Positions 1 through 15,527 are shown, counted from the first letter of the stretch. The stretch is DNA of 64,000 nt from Silene conica (GCA_029255685.2 CM055312.2:4488649-4552648); one strand, 5' to 3'. The notes: generated from the sequence alone by a model not told the origin. Numbers and translations: made by a program.

Positions 1-9
1 AAAAAGAGG

Positions 10-318
10 ATGGAAGAAAGAGCAAAGGACAACAGGGACACCAACTTGAGGTGTGATTTCCACGAGGAGAACATCAGTCATACTACGGAGGACTGCATTA
101 CCTTGAGGAAAGAGGTGAAATACCAGTTTGACCAAGGGAACCTAAACCACCTGTTAGCTAAGGGAACCAAGGTCAACTCCACCAGTCAGGTCAGACCTTC
201 TAGCCCTCCTGTTTGCACCAAAATCATCAATGTAATTACAGAAGGATCAGAACTATGCGGACTGACCTACTCAGCCGCAAAGAGGCACGCCACCAAATCA
301 AAGGGAGACAGACCATAA
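10..318 (+). pseudogene. gag: Tat gag C-terminal fragment
   Basis: An open stretch of about 102 codons contains a degenerate zinc-knuckle-like array, CDFH..H.TEDC near residues 15-29, followed by a charged LRKEVK helix. This is typical of the end of Tat/Ogre gag just before protease. The stop at 316-318 separates it from the protease frame downstream, whereas an intact element would read through. The 5' part of gag is outside the window. The function, nucleocapsid RNA binding, is inferred from family knowledge. Confidence 0.7.
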
Positions 319-354
319 AGTTCCTGCAGGATCAGCAGCGAGGATCTTCCAGCA

Positions 355-690
355 GTCAGTTTCGATGAAACTGACGGAAAAGGAGATGCAGAATACCACG
401 ATGATGCTCTGATAATCACCTTGTCCATAGGAAATTGCACGGTCAAAAAAATCCTAGTGGATACAGGAAGCTCTGTTAACCTCATCATGCTGGAGACGCT
501 AAAAAGCATGGGATTCAACGAAAGCGACCTGGTGAAGAAACCGGTGCCCCTGGTAGGATTTAGCGGTGAAACAAAGCATTCCCTGGGGAAATACTCATCC
601 CCACCTACGCTGGAGGAATAAACAAGCAGGTAAGGTATCTTGTGATTGATGGTCCTTCCACCTATAATGTGATTCTTGGCAGGCCTTAGA
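355..690 (+). pseudogene. Tat aspartic protease, broken
   Basis: The frame beginning around 421 shows the aspartic protease signature LVDTGSSVNLI (about 451-483), then a flap-like region and a C-terminal ILGRP motif (about 672-687). The ILGRP motif lies in another frame, so there is at least one frameshift between about 590 and 640, and a TAG follows ILGRP. The enzyme would cleave the Gag-Pol polyprotein. As it stands it cannot be made as one chain. Confidence 0.75.
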
Positions 691-943
691 TCCATGACAT
701 GAAAGCAATACCGTCATCCTACCACCAATGCTTGAAGTTTCCCACGCCATGGGGGTACAAACAATCAGAGGAAGCCAAGACGAAGCAAGGAGCTGCTACA
801 AGGTGGCACTCAAGCCCGCAACAACTCCGCCACCAGCATAGCAATCAAAGGGAAAGCGGCTCCAGGAGGAATACGTTGAGCCACCACAACTAGAAGTAGA
901 CGAAATCCCCCTGGACCCGCAGCAGCCAGAGAGGAAGGTCCTG

Positions 944-2680
944 ATGGGAGAAGAATGTACATGTGATATCTGCCTGAAACTTGTACAGTTATTAAAAGAA
1001 AATATTGATTGCTTTGCTTGGTCACATGAGGATATGGTAGGTATAGATCCAGAAGTCATATCACAGAAGCTGAGCGTGGACCCTAATCACAAGCCAGTCC
1101 AGCAGAAAAGGCGGAAATTCGCCTATGAAAGAAATCAAGTGATAAACCAGGAGGTAGATGACCTCCTGGCTGCTGGAAAGATCAGAGAAGTAAAATATCC
1201 AGAATGGCTGTCCAATGTAGTAGTGGTGCCCAAGAAAAATGGCAAATGGCGAGTTTGTGTTAATTTTACAGACTTAAACAAGGCCTGCCCAAAAGATCAT
1301 TTTCCTCTACCACACATAGATGCCATGGTGGATGCTACAGCAGGACATGAAATGCTGACGTTCCTGGACGCTTGGAGTGGATACAATCAAATCAAGATGG
1401 CTGCTAAAAATCAGGAGAAAACCGCCTTCCAGTCAGAAAGAGGTATCTACTGTTACAATGTTATGCCTTTTGGACTAAAAAATACAGGGTCCACCTATCA
1501 AAGGCTGGTGAACATGATGTTCAAGGACCAGATAGGAAAAACCATGGAGGTATACATTGATGACATGGTGGTAAAGTCCAAAGTAGTAGAGCAACACTTC
1601 CAACACCTACGGGAAACGTTTAGCACCCTGAGGAAGTACCAAATGAGGCTGAATCCTTCAAAGTGCACTTTTGGAGTATCCAGCGGGAAATTCCTAGGGT
1701 ACATGGTCACACAGAGGGGAATTGAAGCAAGCACGGATCAGATTAAAGCCCTGCTACAGCTGGAGTCACCGCAGAAACCAAGGGACGTGCAAAGGCTAAC
1801 AGGAAGGGTAGCCGCCCTTAACAGGTTTATATCAAGATCTTCAGAAAGATGTAAGCTCTTCTACGATATTCTGCGAAAAAGTAAGAGATTCGAGTGGACG
1901 GAGGAGCACGAGGAAGCCTTCAGGAGCCTGAAGTTGTATCTCAGCACCCCCCTCCTATCCAAACCAGAGCCAGGAGAACAACTCTACTTGTACTTATCCG
2001 TTACGGAAGCAGCAGCTAGTGGAGTTCTGGTAAGGGAGCACGAAGGATCACAACATCCTGTATATTACATTAACAAGTCTCTGCTACCTGCAGAGACCAG
2101 GTATTCTGCTCCAGAAAAACTTGTTTTGGCTTTAGTAACAACATCCTACAAGCCCAGGCCTTACTTCGAATCCCATACAATTTCGGTCCTAACAAGTTAC
2201 CCTTTAAAATCCATATTGGGGAAACCGGAATTGTCTGGGAGAATGGCCAGGTGGTCACTGCATTTAAGCGATTATGAATTGAAATTTGAAACCCGTACAG
2301 CGATAAAATCGCAAGCCCTAGCAGACTTTGTTTCTGATTTTAGTCCAGGGCTACCGAAAGAAGCAGAAACAGCCATCTTGCCTCCAGAAATGGATTCAGC
2401 AGAAAGATTCTGGACACTGCATGTAGATGGTGCCTCAAACAGCCGGGGGGCAGGAGTAGGCATGATACTGCGATCACCGCAGGGAGACGTCATTGCACAG
2501 GCTGTACGCTGCGAATTCCCCGCTACTAACAACGTTGCTGAATACGAAGCGTTAATCCAAGGACTGCAACTGGCTCTAGGAATGAGAATCAGGCACCTAC
2601 AAGATTTTGGTGATTCACAACTCATAGTGAATCACGTAAATGGCGAATACGAAGCCAAATATCCAAAGATGATAGCCTAC
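944..2680 (+). pseudogene. pol: Tat reverse transcriptase, RNase H and second RNase H (5' part)
   Basis: One uninterrupted frame of about 579 codons. RT motifs are visible in order: [42 protein letters not shown] and the catalytic YIDDM near residue 203. A Ty3-type RNase H/connection region follows (about residues 345-465). It looks eroded, because the usual TDAS is replaced by SVTEAAAS. A second RNase H of the archaeal type begins with VDGASNSRGAG near residue 490 and shows NNVAEYEALI and FGDSQLIVNHV. The frame is cut at residue 579 by the insertion at 2681; the missing end is at 35173-35421. The dual RNase H is the hallmark of the Tat lineage. The start at 944 is only the first convenient ATG, since pol is normally part of a polyprotein. 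Confidence 0.9.
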
Positions 2681-3254
2681 TGATGCGTGTCTATTTTATG
2701 ATATTTTACATCCTTTTTTACACGCATTTGGTCGCTCATTTACTATGTTTTAGCCCTTATTTCCCAACAATTGTCTTCTTTCGCATTTTTATACACTTTT
2801 GCAGATTTATGCGGAAAAATGATGATTTTACACCAAACTTATGTCCTCGGGATTTTTCATAGCCAAGGATCGATGGAAAGTCAGCTCACAACATTGACCA
2901 AGTACCAAGAAGTCAAACCGAAGACAAATCAGAATATTCCTACAGGAAAAGGGTCGACCGACCTATTACTTGGGTCGGCTGACCAGATCATTATTATGGA
3001 AAGCCCAGAGAATTCGCTGAAGCCCGTACATAGGTCGACCGACCCACTAAGTAGGTCGACCGACCTCTACGCAGACCCTGAAGTATTCCGAAGCCCATTA
3101 ACGTGTTAGAGTTTTAAGGAAACTCTTTATTTTCCGCCTATTTAAGTTAGATTACGTGATTAGGGTTGCTTATTCAGTTTCATATAATCGACCATCATCG
3201 AGTTCCTAATTCAGTTTGTAATCTTTCAATAATTCTACACACTTTTAGTTTATT
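2681..3254 (+). repeat. 5' LTR of gag-protease element, left part
   Basis: First 574 bp of the LTR, matching 33619-34192. It is interrupted after TTATT (3250-3254) by the multi-LTR block. It contains a TATA-like CTATTTAAG at 3138-3146 and four GGTCGACCGACC-type sites at 2952, 2973, 3033 and 3054, forming two pairs each spaced 21 bp. Confidence 0.93.
2952..3065. repeat. Two pairs of 21-bp-spaced GGTCGACCGACC dyads (5' LTR)
   Basis: Sites start at 2952 and 2973, and at 3033 and 3054, so the spacing within each pair is 21 bp. The second site is degenerate (GGTCGGCTGACC). The 3' LTR repeats the same geometry at 33891, 33912, 33972 and 33993. The motif is CpG-rich and contains the palindrome GGTCGACC. 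Its function is unknown. Confidence 0.85.
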
Positions 3255-6256
<3,002 letters not shown>

Positions 6257-6259
<3 letters not shown>

Positions 6260-6320
6260 AGTTGGTAAGAGTAGAAGGGAAATGGTTTGTTTCTATTTGT
6301 TGATAGGGGTTCAAATCTCG
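6257..6320 (+). other. tRNA-like segment with pol III box A and box B (copy 1)
   Basis: CTCAGTTGGTAAGAG resembles the tRNA D-arm/box A consensus, and GGGGTTCAAATCTCG resembles the T-arm/box B. They are about 50 bases apart, which is long for a type I tRNA but acceptable for tRNAs with long variable arms or for SINE heads. Copies lie at about 20733-20799 and 24142-24208. No acceptor stem is obvious, so I treat it as a tRNA-derived relic, possibly a SINE head, and not as a tRNA gene. Confidence 0.5.
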
Positions 6321-6738
6321 AAAGAACAATGGAAATTATTACATGAGTTGAACAGTGTTTCTATGCATGAAAGTATTGTATAGATTTGTATCTTTTGAGT
6401 TTGTGCCATGATGCGAGTTATGTATGTATATATTTTTGAATTTAAATGTTGGCATGTTTCTTTTAAGGAGGATAGACCCTAGTAGTATGTCTTCATAGAA
6501 GATTTAGGGAGTCGGGGCCGAAGAGTGGAGGAGTGTCGTGTTTGGTTGTGTGGTACGGTTAAGTAGGTGTTTAGACAACTGTTAAACTTCGGGGCGAAGT
6601 TGGTTTAAGGGAGGTGGAATGTAACACATGCCTTTTCTGAGGGGAGTGATCTGGAATAGAGGACGTCAGTTGTTGTTGTTTTGGTGTTGGGTAGTGTGGT
6701 GAACTTCGGGGACGAAGTTCTTTTTAAGGAGGGAAGAC
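6260..6738 (+). other. Internal remnant 1 of the multi-LTR array
   Basis: About 479 bp with no coding capacity. It opens with a tRNA-like segment (box A-like CTCAGTTGGTAAGAG at about 6257-6271; box B GGTTCAAATCT at 6308-6318). It then contains two hairpin plus purine-tract modules: an inner one at 6585-6620, followed by GGAATGTAACA as in the Tekay 3' untranslated region, and the outer one at 6701-6738 next to the following LTR. This is the extreme 3' end of a Tekay internal region with everything upstream deleted. Confidence 0.8.
6701..6738 (+). promoter_or_regulatory. Hairpin plus polypurine tract before LTR unit 2
   Basis: GAACTTCG (6701-6708) pairs with CGAAGTTC (6713-6720) around a GGGA loop. 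TTTTTAAGGAGGGAAGAC follows directly, then the LTR at 6739. Purine tracts in this position prime plus-strand synthesis. The hairpin is seen in the sequence; any function for it is inference. Confidence 0.8.
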
Positions 6739-8372
6739 TGTAATACCCCGTTTGTTAGCCTTGGTCAACGACAGTCAAATAATGTTTTATAAACGTATTT
6801 CAAAAGGAATGTTTTATAAAGTATTTTACGTAAACTGTTATTGTTTTATAAATCGTATTTCTACGATTATTTCGTATTTCATAATCATTTTATTACGGAT
6901 GATTACTTCATAAAATGACATTTCATTTCTATTTCTTAATTTTAATAATATATTTATAATTTATAATTATATATATTTTCTATTTTATATTTATTTCTCG
7001 TTTATACTTAATTTTTTCTATTTTTATTATTATTTAAGTTGTATTTGTATTTAAATCCTAAATTTTTTTATATATTCGTATGTAAGTGCTAATGATTTCA
7101 TATTCTTGTAATTAATTTAATTAGTATTCGCTAATACTAATTTACATAATTTATTAGTATAAATAATTTTTACGTACTCTTTTATTTTAGGTTACGAGTT
7201 GAGAGCGAGATATAGCGTCGAGATGCGTGATGGACCGATTAATGAGATAGATGGGCTCGTCCATTTTGGTTTACGCTAACTCAAAAGTCCTTCTAAAGTT
7301 GTAGACATACCAGGACATCTACCAAAAACCCTAACTCCCTTCATCGACAAACCAAAGACCCAACTTCGACATACCAAAAACCCTAATCATCTGGCAGCCA
7401 CCGTGAGATTTAGGAAGAACAAGAGGACTGCATCACCACCGTCATCACCATCATAACCGTCGCCCACCGTGACCAACACCAGTAAGATTCGCTTTATGTC
7501 GAAAATAACTAATTCATTTCGTTTGTTTTATAATTTTTTTTCGAACTGTTGTATTATTGTCGTTTTGGTACAAGGTGTAGGGTAGTAGAAGTAAGGTGTT
7601 TATAGGATGTATAGGTTGTTGTGGGGTGGTGCGTGGTGGACCGGAGCACCACCATAGGGTAGAATTTTGGAGGCGTCAAAACAGAGTATGATTGCGGGGT
7701 GAGAACGGGTTTTGCTGGTGTTTTCTGTAGCAGTGAGAAGGAGTCGAGAGCGAGAAGTGACCAACCCTGTAACAACCGTAGGTCAGGGGTGACAATGGTG
7801 GTGTTAGTATGTGGTATGGACCATGGTGGTGGTTGTGGTGAGGTTGACTTTAGGACTGAGACAAAGCCGGGTAGCAAAATAGGACATGAATGGTGCGTGT
7901 GAGGAAGCATCTTTCGTGGGGTCGTGTAACAATTAAAAGAGGAACGAGGTAGAGTGGTAACCACCCCTGGAACCACCGTGGGTCAGTGGTGATAACGGTG
8001 GTGGCCAGAGGTGGTGGTGGGCCTGGTGGAGAGAGATAAAGGCGTAAGAAGAGAGGGAGTTGAAGGGCTGTTGGGAACAAGATGAATTTTGGGTCGTGTG
8101 TGGTCTGGTTTGTGTAGGGCTGGTGGTTGTTACGGTAGTCGTGGGTGGTGGCCAAGTAGTGGATGTCGTGGGTGGTAGTACAGTCGAGGGTTTGAGACCG
8201 GTGATGGTGGTCGTGGGTGAACAGGCTGGTCGCGGTGGTGCCTTAAAGTCGGGTGCGCAAGTGAAGGAAGGGATGTTGGTCGGTTGTACGTGTCTGTTCG
8301 TGGGTTGTGTTTGTGTTGTTAACATTATTATTAATATTATATTAGCTAGTAGTGTTGAACGTGTTGTTGTTG

Positions 8373-8423
<51 letters not shown>

Positions 8424-8428
8424 GTTAA

Positions 8429-8459
<31 letters not shown>

Positions 8460-8506
8460 GTTATTATTATTATTGGTGTTATTGTTGATGTTTGTCAACA
8501 TGATAT
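6739..8506 (+). repeat. Tekay-like LTR, unit 2, left part
   Basis: Matches unit 1 closely from the TGTAATACCCC start through the ATT microsatellite (about 8370-8475) and stops at ATAT (8503-8506), where the Athila element is inserted. Unit 3 shows the uninterrupted sequence (CAACATGATATTATTATC at about 22951-22968), confirming the empty site. Confidence 0.9.
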
Positions 8507-9821
8507 TGATATGCCGTATTTAGTACGGGTTTAAGAGGCATGAGTTAGTTGGATAAACATGATATAAATGGGTTGTTAGAAGGATAATTGCATTAAGATC
8601 CATATTGAGTTGTTGGCATTATTTTGGGAGTTTTAGAAGAGATTATGGATCAATGAAGTGTAGGTATCTTTTGGCTTGGAGTTTTCGTTAATCATGGATA
8701 GGGTGCACACGGTATTGCCCTTTTTGGCCCATCAGGTGAAGAAGCGAACCATTGGTCAAGCCTTTTGTTCAAAGCAAGGAAAGACGAAGAAGAAAGAAAA
8801 GGATCAGAATTTCCCGCGCGGTTGGGATTTTCCCCGCGGGTCGCCCGTGTCTCGGCTAGCATCGGTTTCTAATTTCTTTGTTTCCAACTTTCAGCGGGAG
8901 TTTTAGGTTTTTATTTTATCTTTATTTTTTTTAGGATTTTTGGTATTAGGTTAAGTAGGAGGGAGACTTTATTTTAGCAGTTACTTTTGATTTGGAAGAA
9001 GAACTTTGATTTTATTTTTCCTTATGCAAACTATGAAGAACTAATTCTCCCTTCTCGATTCAAGGTATTTTGAAGCTACAAGTTTATCAATTGTGAGACC
9101 GTCCTAATCCTCTATTTTATGCTTGAGTATTATTTATTCTCCGTTCATAATTTATGATTGTTGCATGTTTAATTGATTTGTCCAATTGATTATTTCATCC
9201 TTCGATCTAGTGCAATTCTATATGTTTGAATCCGTAATTGTTCAATTCGTTAGATAAAGTTGCAACCTTTAATCCAATTATTTGTATGCGTTTCATAGTA
9301 GTTGGGTAAAAGGGGAATAAATATATGATTCGAACCAATAACCGCGTGTGTTAAAGGTCGTTATTCTTGTTGTATGTTCTGTTCATTCATGTTGTTTATG
9401 AATTAAATCTAGATGCGTGGATTAGATTGTTCATTGATTAGGTTGCTTAGTCTCGCGTTTCGAGCTGAGTAATATTATCTGCGGAACATATAAGACTCTT
9501 GTGTTACAACGGGATACTCAAGGGGCAAATAGGGATTAATGGTCGACGATCAATTGTTAACTAGTAGTGGATAAACCTTGACTCGGGTTTCTAAATCATC
9601 TGAGATCTTTGTTATTTTTAGTCTTTCACCCTTTTATTTGATTGTTTTTCTTGTTGCTTAATCATCCACCCCCCCCCCTTGGTTACCTTTTGTCTGCTTT
9701 TGTTTACACATAAGTTGCATCGTCTTCCCTGCGGATTCGACACCCGACTTACCTCTACTATATAGTTAAGGTATTAGGACTTAATTACTTATTTTTGGGA
9801 GCATACGACTTCGGCTCACCA
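8507..9821 (+). repeat. Athila 5' LTR (1315 bp)
   Basis: Begins TGATATGCCG and ends CTCACCA at the primer site. It matches the 3' LTR at 18208-19547 with scattered substitutions. Two length differences stand out: a CG-rich dyad block (8811-8855) with fewer copies than the 3' LTR, and a shorter poly-C run near 9669-9679. Confidence 0.94.
8811..8856. repeat. CG-rich dyad block, 5' LTR version
   Basis: Contains CCCGCGCGG and CCCGCGGG about 20 bp apart, each preceded by TTTTC or TTTC. The 3' LTR has three clearer copies. The reverse complement of the same motif occurs twice in the internal region at 15528-15557. Confidence 0.75.
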
Positions 9822-9826
9822 AATTT

Positions 9827-9844
9827 TGGCGCCGTTGCCGGGGA
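9827..9844 (+). promoter_or_regulatory. Athila primer-binding site (tRNA-Asp type)
   Basis: TGGCGCCGTTGCCGGGGA lies 5 bases after the 5' LTR. This is the classic plant Athila primer site, complementary to the 3' end of tRNA-Asp. Minus-strand DNA synthesis would start here. Confidence 0.93.
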
Positions 9845-9903
9845 AGGCAATAGTTAAATTTTGTGTTTCTTTAGTGTAGAATTTTATTTTATTGTTTTAG
9901 TTT

Positions 9904-10701
9904 ATGCCTAATACTCGTTCTTCTGACCAACCACTCGAGCCTTACGACTCAGAGATTGAACGTACCTTTTTCAGGTTAAGACAAGTCGGAGAAGGTTTGC
10001 TAGTTGCTTTTGAGCACCCAGATTCTGAGAAGGATATACACTCTAATTCAGACAGTTCGGAAATCTCTACTACTACTACTGAGAATATGGCTAGAGAGAC
10101 TCGAACCTTAAGGGAGCTTACAGCTCCAAACCTTGACGTTCAACCATTGTGCATCACTTTTCCAGCATTGAATGATGGAGTCACTTTTGAACTGAAGTCG
10201 GGTTTGATACATCAACTACCCAGTTTCAGTGGTATGAGTATTGAGGATCCGAATAAGCATCTTTCGGATTTTCATATTGTTTGCACCGGTATGAAGCCAG
10301 CCAATGTCACGGAAGAACAATTGAAATTGAGGGCATTTCCTTTCTCCTTGAAGGATAATGCCAGAGATTGGTTAAACTATCTACCATCGGGGAGTATCAC
10401 TACTTGGGTAGGTATGAAGAAGGCATTCTTGGAGAAATACTTTCCTCCTTCTCGATCCTCTCACCTGAAAAGAGCCATCAGTAATGTTGAACAACAAGAT
10501 GGAGAAACTATGTATGAGTTTCTTGAGAAATTTAAGAAACTTTGTGCTAGTTGTCCCTACTATGGATACTCCGACCAGGATCTTATCATGTATTTTTGTG
10601 GAGGCCTGAATCTAGATGATCGTCGTATGATTCACTCTGCTTGTGGGGAAATATTGCCAACAAGAATCCAGATGAGGCTTGGGAGGTTATCACAGAGCTA
10701 G
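9904..10701 (+). pseudogene. gag: Athila Gag, N-terminal part (frameshifted out of pol)
   Basis: 265 codons from a clear ATG 60 bases after the primer site. Residues about 60-245 form the plant retrotransposon Gag capsid domain: LRAFPFSLKDNARDWLNYL, then TWVGMKKAFLEKYFPPSR and the GETMYEFLEKFKKLC region. Gag forms the intracellular particle that holds the RNA. The frame ends early because near 10643-10648 a G run is one base shorter than the frame requires. The continuation, [20 protein letters not shown], is in the frame of the next entry. The break looks like a one-base indel, not a classic slippery site. Confidence 0.9.
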
Positions 10702-13700
10702 CTTCTAGACAATTTGAGAGGAAACCATCACGAAGAGGAGTGAATGCTATGGGTGTTAGTCCTGGATTAGAGGAAAAAGTTGATAATATTGCTTCCACTC
10801 TCCGTGATATGCTATCTGGGAGACAAAGGGCTACTGTTTGTGGCATATGCGCTATTGAGGGTCATCCCAGCGAATTATGCCCTCAAATGCAAGAAGGTGG
10901 TGTTGAAGAGGTGAACGGTGTTTGGGAGAGTACTACCAATAATAGGAAATGGGATCCTTATTCCAAGACCTACAATGAAGGATGGAAAGCTCATCCTAAC
11001 TTTCGTTGGGTAAATTCCCAAGCTGGTCCATCATCTGCCCCTCCCAGAGGTCAGTTTCTTCAGCGCCCACAAGGGCAACAATTTACTCAACAAGCAGCTC
11101 CACACGCACCACCGAGTTCATCAATGTCCACGGAGGATATGATTTGTGCTCTTACTCTTAGTGTCACTCAAGATAGAGCAGACAACAAGCAAAACTTTAA
11201 GAATCTTGAGAATCAAGTGAGTCAATTGGCTACTGCAGTCAACCGGTTGGAAGCTAAACAATCAGGAGCCCTACCATCTCAAACGGTAGAGAATCCGAGA
11301 AAGAATGTGAGTGCAGTATCCTTGAGAAATGGAAGGCAATTAGAGGAAGTAGAGAAACTAAAAGCTAAGTCCAAAGAAGTTGTCATTCAAGAGGAAGAAG
11401 AGATAGTGATTGATGATGGGAGTTCACAAGTGATTAAAGAGAATGAAGCGGTGCCTAGTTCAACTGTCACAGACCCACCGGTCCAGATTTATGAGCCCAC
11501 TCCACCTTTCCCTGAAGCATTGAAGGATACTCGCAGGAAGGAGCATGACAATGATGTTTACGAAACCTTTCGTAAATGTGAGGTAAATATTCCCCTTCTA
11601 GAGTTGCTGAAAAGTGTCCCTCGGTATGCCAAGTTTTTAAAAGAACTTTGTACTATTAAGAGGAATAATAGGCTTAAGGGGGTCAAGAAGGTGAAGGTAA
11701 ATGAACATGTCTCGGCTATGTTTCAACAAAAATTGCCCACTAAATGTGGAGATCCGGGAGTGTTCACAATACCTTGTACTATAGGAGACACCAAAATTCA
11801 TAATGCTATGCTAGATTTAGGTGCTTCGATTAATGTGATCCCCTATTCTGTCTATCAGTCTCTGAAACTTGGACCAATGAGTAAAACAAATGTTGTCATT
11901 CAACTAGCGGATCGGTCTAATGTTTATCCTAAGGGAATGGTTGAAGATGTCTTAGTTATGGTTGATAAATTGATTTTTCCTGCAGACTTTTATGTGCTTG
12001 AAATGGAGCACGATAGACATGCTTCCCCTATTCTGTTAGGGCGACCATTTATGAAAACTGCAAAAACTAACATTGATGTTTTTAGCGGTTCTCTCACTAT
12101 GGAGTTTGATGGTCAAGTGGTGAAATTTAATATTTTCGATTCTATGAAATTCCCCAGAGATGACCCTTCTTTATGTCTTATTGATGTGTTTGAGCCATTA
12201 GTGCAGGATACCTTTGATGTTGCTAATCCAGATGAGTATCAGGTTGTGATTGAGAACGCTATAGTAGAAGATGATTTTGATGATTCATTGCCTACTAACT
12301 TGCAGGAGAAAACTGTAGAGTTGACCGGAGTGTCCTTCGTGCACACAGAACCACCCCCTTTACCACTAAATGTGCCTAGTGAAACTTTGCTACCATCTAT
12401 TTTGCAGGCACCAGTTGTAGAGTTGAAACCACTTCCAGATCACTTGAAGTATGTGTTCCTTGGTGAGGGAGATACATTGCCTGCAATTATTTCCATTAAG
12501 CTCACCCAAGAACAAGAAAAGAGGTTGGTGGAGGTGTTGAAGGAGCATAAACAAGCTATAGGTTGGACTATTGCCAACATCAAGGGCATAAGTCCATCAA
12601 CTTGTATGCATCGGATTCTACTGGAAGACGAGGCACGACCGGTAAGGCAACCGCAGCGGCGGTTGAACCCTCCTATGATGGATGTCGTGAAGAAGGAGGT
12701 ATTGAAACTTCTCCAAGTCGGTATGATCTATCCTATTTCTGATAGCAAGTGGGTTAGTCCCACTCAGGTTGTCCCTAAGAAGAGTGGAGTCACTGTTGTA
12801 GAGAATAAGGATGGGGATTTAGTGCCTACTAGAGTCCAGAATGGGTGGAGGGTGTGCATAGATTACCGTAGACTGAACACGGTAACTCGGAAAGATCATT
12901 TTCCCCTACCTTTCATTGACCAAATGTTAGAGAGACTTGCTGGGAAGGCATATTACTGCTGTTTGGATGGATATTCCGGTTATTTTCAAATAGCCATTGC
13001 TCCTGAAGATCAAGAGAAGACCACTTTTACATGTCCCTTTGGCACCTTCGCGTATCGACGCATGCCATTTGGGTTGTGTAATGCTCCCGCAACATTTCAG
13101 CGCTGTATGGTTAGTATTTTCTCTGAGTATGTGGAGAATTTCATTGAGGTATTTATGGATGACTTTACTGTCCATGGTGACTCTTTTGATGCATGTCTGA
13201 GTCACTTATCACTTGTTTTGAAGCGTTGTGTTGAAACTAACCTTGTACTTAATTCTGAGAAATGCCATTTCATGGTGGAACAGGGTATAGTTTTGGGGCA
13301 TGTTGTGTCGGGTAAGGGGATAGAGGTAGATAAAGCAAAAATTGATACAATAAAGACTTTACCCTATCCTACTAATGTGCGCGAAGTTCGCTCCTTTCTT
13401 GGACATGCAGGTTTTTACAGAAGGTTCATTAAGGATTTTTCCAAGGTTGCACAACCATTGTGCAAATTGCTGCAAAAGGAGGTTGACTTTGTGTTTGATG
13501 AGGATTGCAAGGCGGCATTTGATCAGCTGAAAACCCGTCTTACCACTGCTCCAATTATTCAGGCTCCTGATTGGTCTCTTCCGTTTGAGATTATGTGTGA
13601 TGCGAGCGACTATGCTCTTGGAGCGGTCTTGGGTCAAAAAGATGGAAGAGCTTCTCATGTCATTCATTATGCCTCTATGACTCTTAATGATGCACAACGC

Positions 13701-15329
13701 AACTACTCTATTACTGAGAAAGAGATGTTGGCTGTTGTGTTTGCTTTAGAAAAATTATGTTCTTACTTGCTTGGTACTAAAGTTGTTATTTATACAGATC
13801 ATGCTGCCCTTCGTCACTTGATGATAAAGAAGGAAGCCAAGCCTAGGTTAATCCGTTGGATTCTCCTCCTAAGTGAGTTCGACATTGAGGTGAGAGACAA
13901 GAAAGGTGCAGAGAACGTGGTTGCAGACCACTTGAGTCGGTTGGTAAGGAATGATGACCATGACCAAGGTTTAGAGGTGGTAAAGGGAGTTTTTCCTGAT
14001 GAAACTTTATTTTATTTACGCACTCTGGAACCTTGGTATGCTAATATTGTCAACTATTTGGTCTCTAACAAGTTTCCTACTTGGTTTTCTAAAGCGCAGA
14101 AAGATAAGATTCGTAGTGACGCGAAACACTATGTGTGGGATGATCCATATTTATGGAAGCATTACTCTGATCAGATTATTAGGCGGTGTGTTTCTGAGAG
14201 TGAGATGACTTCTTTTCTCACTTTCTGTCATTCTCATGCATGTGGTGGTCACTTTGGGTCCAAGAGAACAGCAAGAAAGGTGCTCGATTGTGGTTTTTAC
14301 TGGCCACACCTGTTTCGAGATGCCCATGGATTTTGTAAGTCTTGTGACAACTGTCAAAGAGTAGGAAACATATCCCAACGCAATGAAATGCCTCAAACCC
14401 CCATTATATATTGTGAAATTTTTGATGTGTGGGGGATTGATTTTATGGGACCATTCCCTATTTCTTTTGGGTTTAGTTACATACTACTTGCTGTCGATTA
14501 TGTTTCGAAGTGGGTAGAAGCAATACCCACTAAGACTGATGATTCTAAAGTGGTTGCAGATTTTATCAAGTCCTTCATCTTTGTTAGGTTTGGATTTCCA
14601 AAGGCCATAATCAGTGATCGTGGGACGCATTTTTGCAATAGAATAGTTGGTGCTTTACTGAAGAAGTACCATATCACTCACAAAGTCTCCACTGCTTATC
14701 ACCCACAGACCAATGGGCAAGCCGAGGTGTCGAATAGGGAGGTGAAATCTATTTTGGAGAAAACGGTAAATCCCAATCGTAAGGATTGGAGTCAACGCTT
14801 GGAAGATGCGTTATGGGCATACCGTACTGCTTATAAGACACCTATAGGTATGTCTCCTTACCGGTTAGTGTTTGGAAAACCGTGTCATTTGCCAGTGGAG
14901 CTCGAGCATCGAGCTTATTGGGCGGTGAAGAGTTTCAATACGAGTTTGGTCGGAGCAGGTGAGAATCGGAAATTAGAGTTACAAGAACTTGAAGAGATCC
15001 GACATGACTCGTATGAAAATGCGGCTACTTATAAGGAGAAGACGAGATTATTGCATGACAAGATGATATCTAGAAAGGAGTTCAAAGTGGGTCAAAAAGT
15101 ACTCCTTTTTCAATCTCGCTTTAAGCTATTTCCCGGTAAGTTGAGGTCACGATGGGTTGGACCGTATGTGGTTACGGAAGTGGCATTTCATGGAGCTATT
15201 GAGATACGTAGTTTGGCCACCAACAAAGTTTTGAAGGTGAACGGTCAATGTTTAAAGCCATATTACGAGGGGTTTCAAGTTGAGACGGTGGAGAGTTTGA
15301 CCCTCTATGAACCGACTTATGAAGACTAA
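10641..15329 (+). CDS. pol: Athila Gag C-terminus and Pol polyprotein (protease, RT, RNase H, integrase)
   Basis: A 1562-codon open frame. Zinc knuckle CX2CX4HX4C ([14 protein letters not shown]) near residue 70; protease [11 protein letters not shown] near 391; RT with [35 protein letters not shown] and the catalytic FMDDF near 836; RNase H from [13 protein letters not shown] near 985 to ADHLSRL; integrase zinc finger with HACGGHFGS and CDNCQ (about 1198-1240); catalytic core with DFMGPF, SDRGTHF and [10 protein letters not shown]; then a GPY/F-like end. It has no chromodomain, as expected for Athila. The listed start is a TTG with no meaning as an initiator; translation should come from the upstream gag. 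All catalytic residues I can identify are present, so only the gag junction defect separates it from an intact polyprotein. Confidence 0.95.
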   Translation: MWGNIANKNPDEAWEVITELASRQFERKPSRRGVNAMGVSPGLEEKVDNIASTLRDMLSGRQRATVCGICAIEGHPSELCPQMQEGGVEEVNGVWESTTNNRKWDPYSKTYNEGWKAHPNFRWVNSQAGPSSAPPRGQFLQRPQGQQFTQQAAPHAPPSSSMSTEDMICALTLSVTQDRADNKQNFKNLENQVSQLATAVNRLEAKQSGALPSQTVENPRKNVSAVSLRNGRQLEEVEKLKAKSKEVVIQEEEEIVIDDGSSQVIKENEAVPSSTVTDPPVQIYEPTPPFPEALKDTRRKEHDNDVYETFRKCEVNIPLLELLKSVPRYAKFLKELCTIKRNNRLKGVKKVKVNEHVSAMFQQKLPTKCGDPGVFTIPCTIGDTKIHNAMLDLGASINVIPYSVYQSLKLGPMSKTNVVIQLADRSNVYPKGMVEDVLVMVDKLIFPADFYVLEMEHDRHASPILLGRPFMKTAKTNIDVFSGSLTMEFDGQVVKFNIFDSMKFPRDDPSLCLIDVFEPLVQDTFDVANPDEYQVVIENAIVEDDFDDSLPTNLQEKTVELTGVSFVHTEPPPLPLNVPSETLLPSILQAPVVELKPLPDHLKYVFLGEGDTLPAIISIKLTQEQEKRLVEVLKEHKQAIGWTIANIKGISPSTCMHRILLEDEARPVRQPQRRLNPPMMDVVKKEVLKLLQVGMIYPISDSKWVSPTQVVPKKSGVTVVENKDGDLVPTRVQNGWRVCIDYRRLNTVTRKDHFPLPFIDQMLERLAGKAYYCCLDGYSGYFQIAIAPEDQEKTTFTCPFGTFAYRRMPFGLCNAPATFQRCMVSIFSEYVENFIEVFMDDFTVHGDSFDACLSHLSLVLKRCVETNLVLNSEKCHFMVEQGIVLGHVVSGKGIEVDKAKIDTIKTLPYPTNVREVRSFLGHAGFYRRFIKDFSKVAQPLCKLLQKEVDFVFDEDCKAAFDQLKTRLTTAPIIQAPDWSLPFEIMCDASDYALGAVLGQKDGRASHVIHYASMTLNDAQRNYSITEKEMLAVVFALEKLCSYLLGTKVVIYTDHAALRHLMIKKEAKPRLIRWILLLSEFDIEVRDKKGAENVVADHLSRLVRNDDHDQGLEVVKGVFPDETLFYLRTLEPWYANIVNYLVSNKFPTWFSKAQKDKIRSDAKHYVWDDPYLWKHYSDQIIRRCVSESEMTSFLTFCHSHACGGHFGSKRTARKVLDCGFYWPHLFRDAHGFCKSCDNCQRVGNISQRNEMPQTPIIYCEIFDVWGIDFMGPFPISFGFSYILLAVDYVSKWVEAIPTKTDDSKVVADFIKSFIFVRFGFPKAIISDRGTHFCNRIVGALLKKYHITHKVSTAYHPQTNGQAEVSNREVKSILEKTVNPNRKDWSQRLEDALWAYRTAYKTPIGMSPYRLVFGKPCHLPVELEHRAYWAVKSFNTSLVGAGENRKLELQELEEIRHDSYENAATYKEKTRLLHDKMISRKEFKVGQKVLLFQSRFKLFPGKLRSRWVGPYVVTEVAFHGAIEIRSLATNKVLKVNGQCLKPYYEGFQVETVESLTLYEPTYED

Positions 15330-15527
15330 CTCTCATCCCGAAGTCGAGCGAACGACTTTAAACAAAAGCGCTCACGGGAGGCAACCCGAGTTTTAATTTT
15401 TGTTGTTTTTCATGTTTTTAGTTTGTGTTTTTTTTTATGCAATGTTCTCTTTACTAATTTTGTGTTTTTGTAGGTTGGAAGCTTTTCTTTCGTCTTGAAA
15501 AAACAAAAAAAGAGAAAACAGCCCTAT

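Larger units (their letters stand above)
1..2680 (+). mobile_element. Tat-lineage Ty3/gypsy retrotransposon, segment 1 of 3 (gag to second RNase H)
   Basis: This is the basal host element of the window. It reads gag, protease, RT, RNase H, second RNase H and breaks off at the insertion at 2681. The last five bases, CCTAC (2676-2680), reappear at 35168-35172, and the second RNase H reading frame continues from there, so both pieces belong to one element. The Tat assignment rests on two consecutive RNase H domains, which is established for Tat/Ogre/Retand elements. The 5' LTR, primer site and most of gag lie left of the window. Many stops and frame breaks upstream of RT show that it is old and inactive. 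Confidence 0.93.

Noticed and set aside
10641..10660. Programmed -1 frameshift between Athila gag and pol
   Set aside because: The codons at the junction do not form a standard slippery heptamer in the gag frame, and Athila gag-pol is normally one frame. A one-base indel in a G run is simpler.
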